Below are positions 41,815 through 41,915 of a stretch of 41,915 bases of DNA, piece after piece. Made by a program: the position numbers and the translations under genes. Each line of letters begins with the position of its first letter. The first letter of the stretch is position 1. The stretch covers positions 1-41,915 of the forward strand of contig CAINDP010000087.1 in NCBI GenBank assembly GCA_903847405.1, in the 5' to 3' direction. The notes under the pieces are model-generated. The model searched no databases, was not told where the DNA came from, and was given only the letters and a program-made list of their open reading frames with translations. This stretch comes from an uncultured Myxococcales bacterium. GTDB taxonomy: Bacteria > Myxococcota_A > UBA9042 > DTJE01.

Positions 41815-41915
41815 GCTCCCCTCCTTGCATCCGCTGTTTGGGTTCAGCGATCAGACATCGACCTCTGGCCTCCTGGACAATAGGGCAGGTCCCGAGAGGT
41901 GCGATTCGACGGACG

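Overview
The window is a high-GC bacterial chromosome segment with about 30 genes packed on both strands. Its look is that of a Myxococcota/Bradymonadota-type (former deltaproteobacterial) lineage. The reasons are a dense set of predicted secreted lipoproteins carrying Asp/Val/Pro/Ala stalks, MopE-type DxDxDCDG cysteine motifs, thrombospondin type-3 calcium repeats, a DUF2330 protein and a MYXO-CTERM-like C-terminal anchor. No rRNA, complete tRNA, CRISPR array or intact insertion sequence was seen. The lineage is an inference from these traits; no marker gene fixes the species.

Region 1 (1-6524) looks like a signalling unit with its targets. A LuxR-type response regulator (1939-2568) and a six-helix sensor kinase (2612-4000) converge. 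Two minus-strand operons flank them. One encodes a Cys-rich lipoprotein and a SpvB-domain secreted protein that runs off the left edge. The other encodes a stalked lipoprotein and a GMC oxidoreductase, with the kinase downstream. Upstream of each operon lies the same 48-49 bp composite motif (1805-1852 and 6612-6660), in the same orientation and in the same register with a possible -35. I propose this is the operator of the two-component system.

Region 2 (6525-10006) holds a non-coding stretch with a perfect hairpin terminator, an RHH-GNAT toxin-antitoxin operon with a clear promoter and dyad operator, a type-B carboxylesterase lipoprotein and a small alpha/beta-hydrolase remnant. Region 3 (9972-13213) is a tight four-gene minus-strand operon: DUF2330 protein, outer-membrane barrel-like protein, CrcB fluoride channel and a small membrane protein.

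Region 4 (13340-25606) has a Cys-rich lipoprotein, a diguanylate cyclase, and a giant 2266-residue lipoprotein built from about eight TSP3 units followed by nine MopE-type repeats. Eight of the nine repeats are exactly 420 bp apart. A bacteriohemerythrin with a repeat tail, an MFS transporter and an AbiEii-type nucleotidyltransferase pair follow.

Region 5 (25737-34058) is a run of five plus-strand genes: a DUF4091 protein with a C-terminal MYXO-CTERM-like anchor, a rhomboid protease with two zinc ribbons, a DUF362 protein, an unrecognised lipoprotein and a PHP-phosphoesterase lipoprotein. Region 6 (34147-41814) has a small membrane protein, housekeeping purL and tag, then a VWA-like lipoprotein preceded by an 11-C tract and a translationally coupled pair of small secreted proteins.
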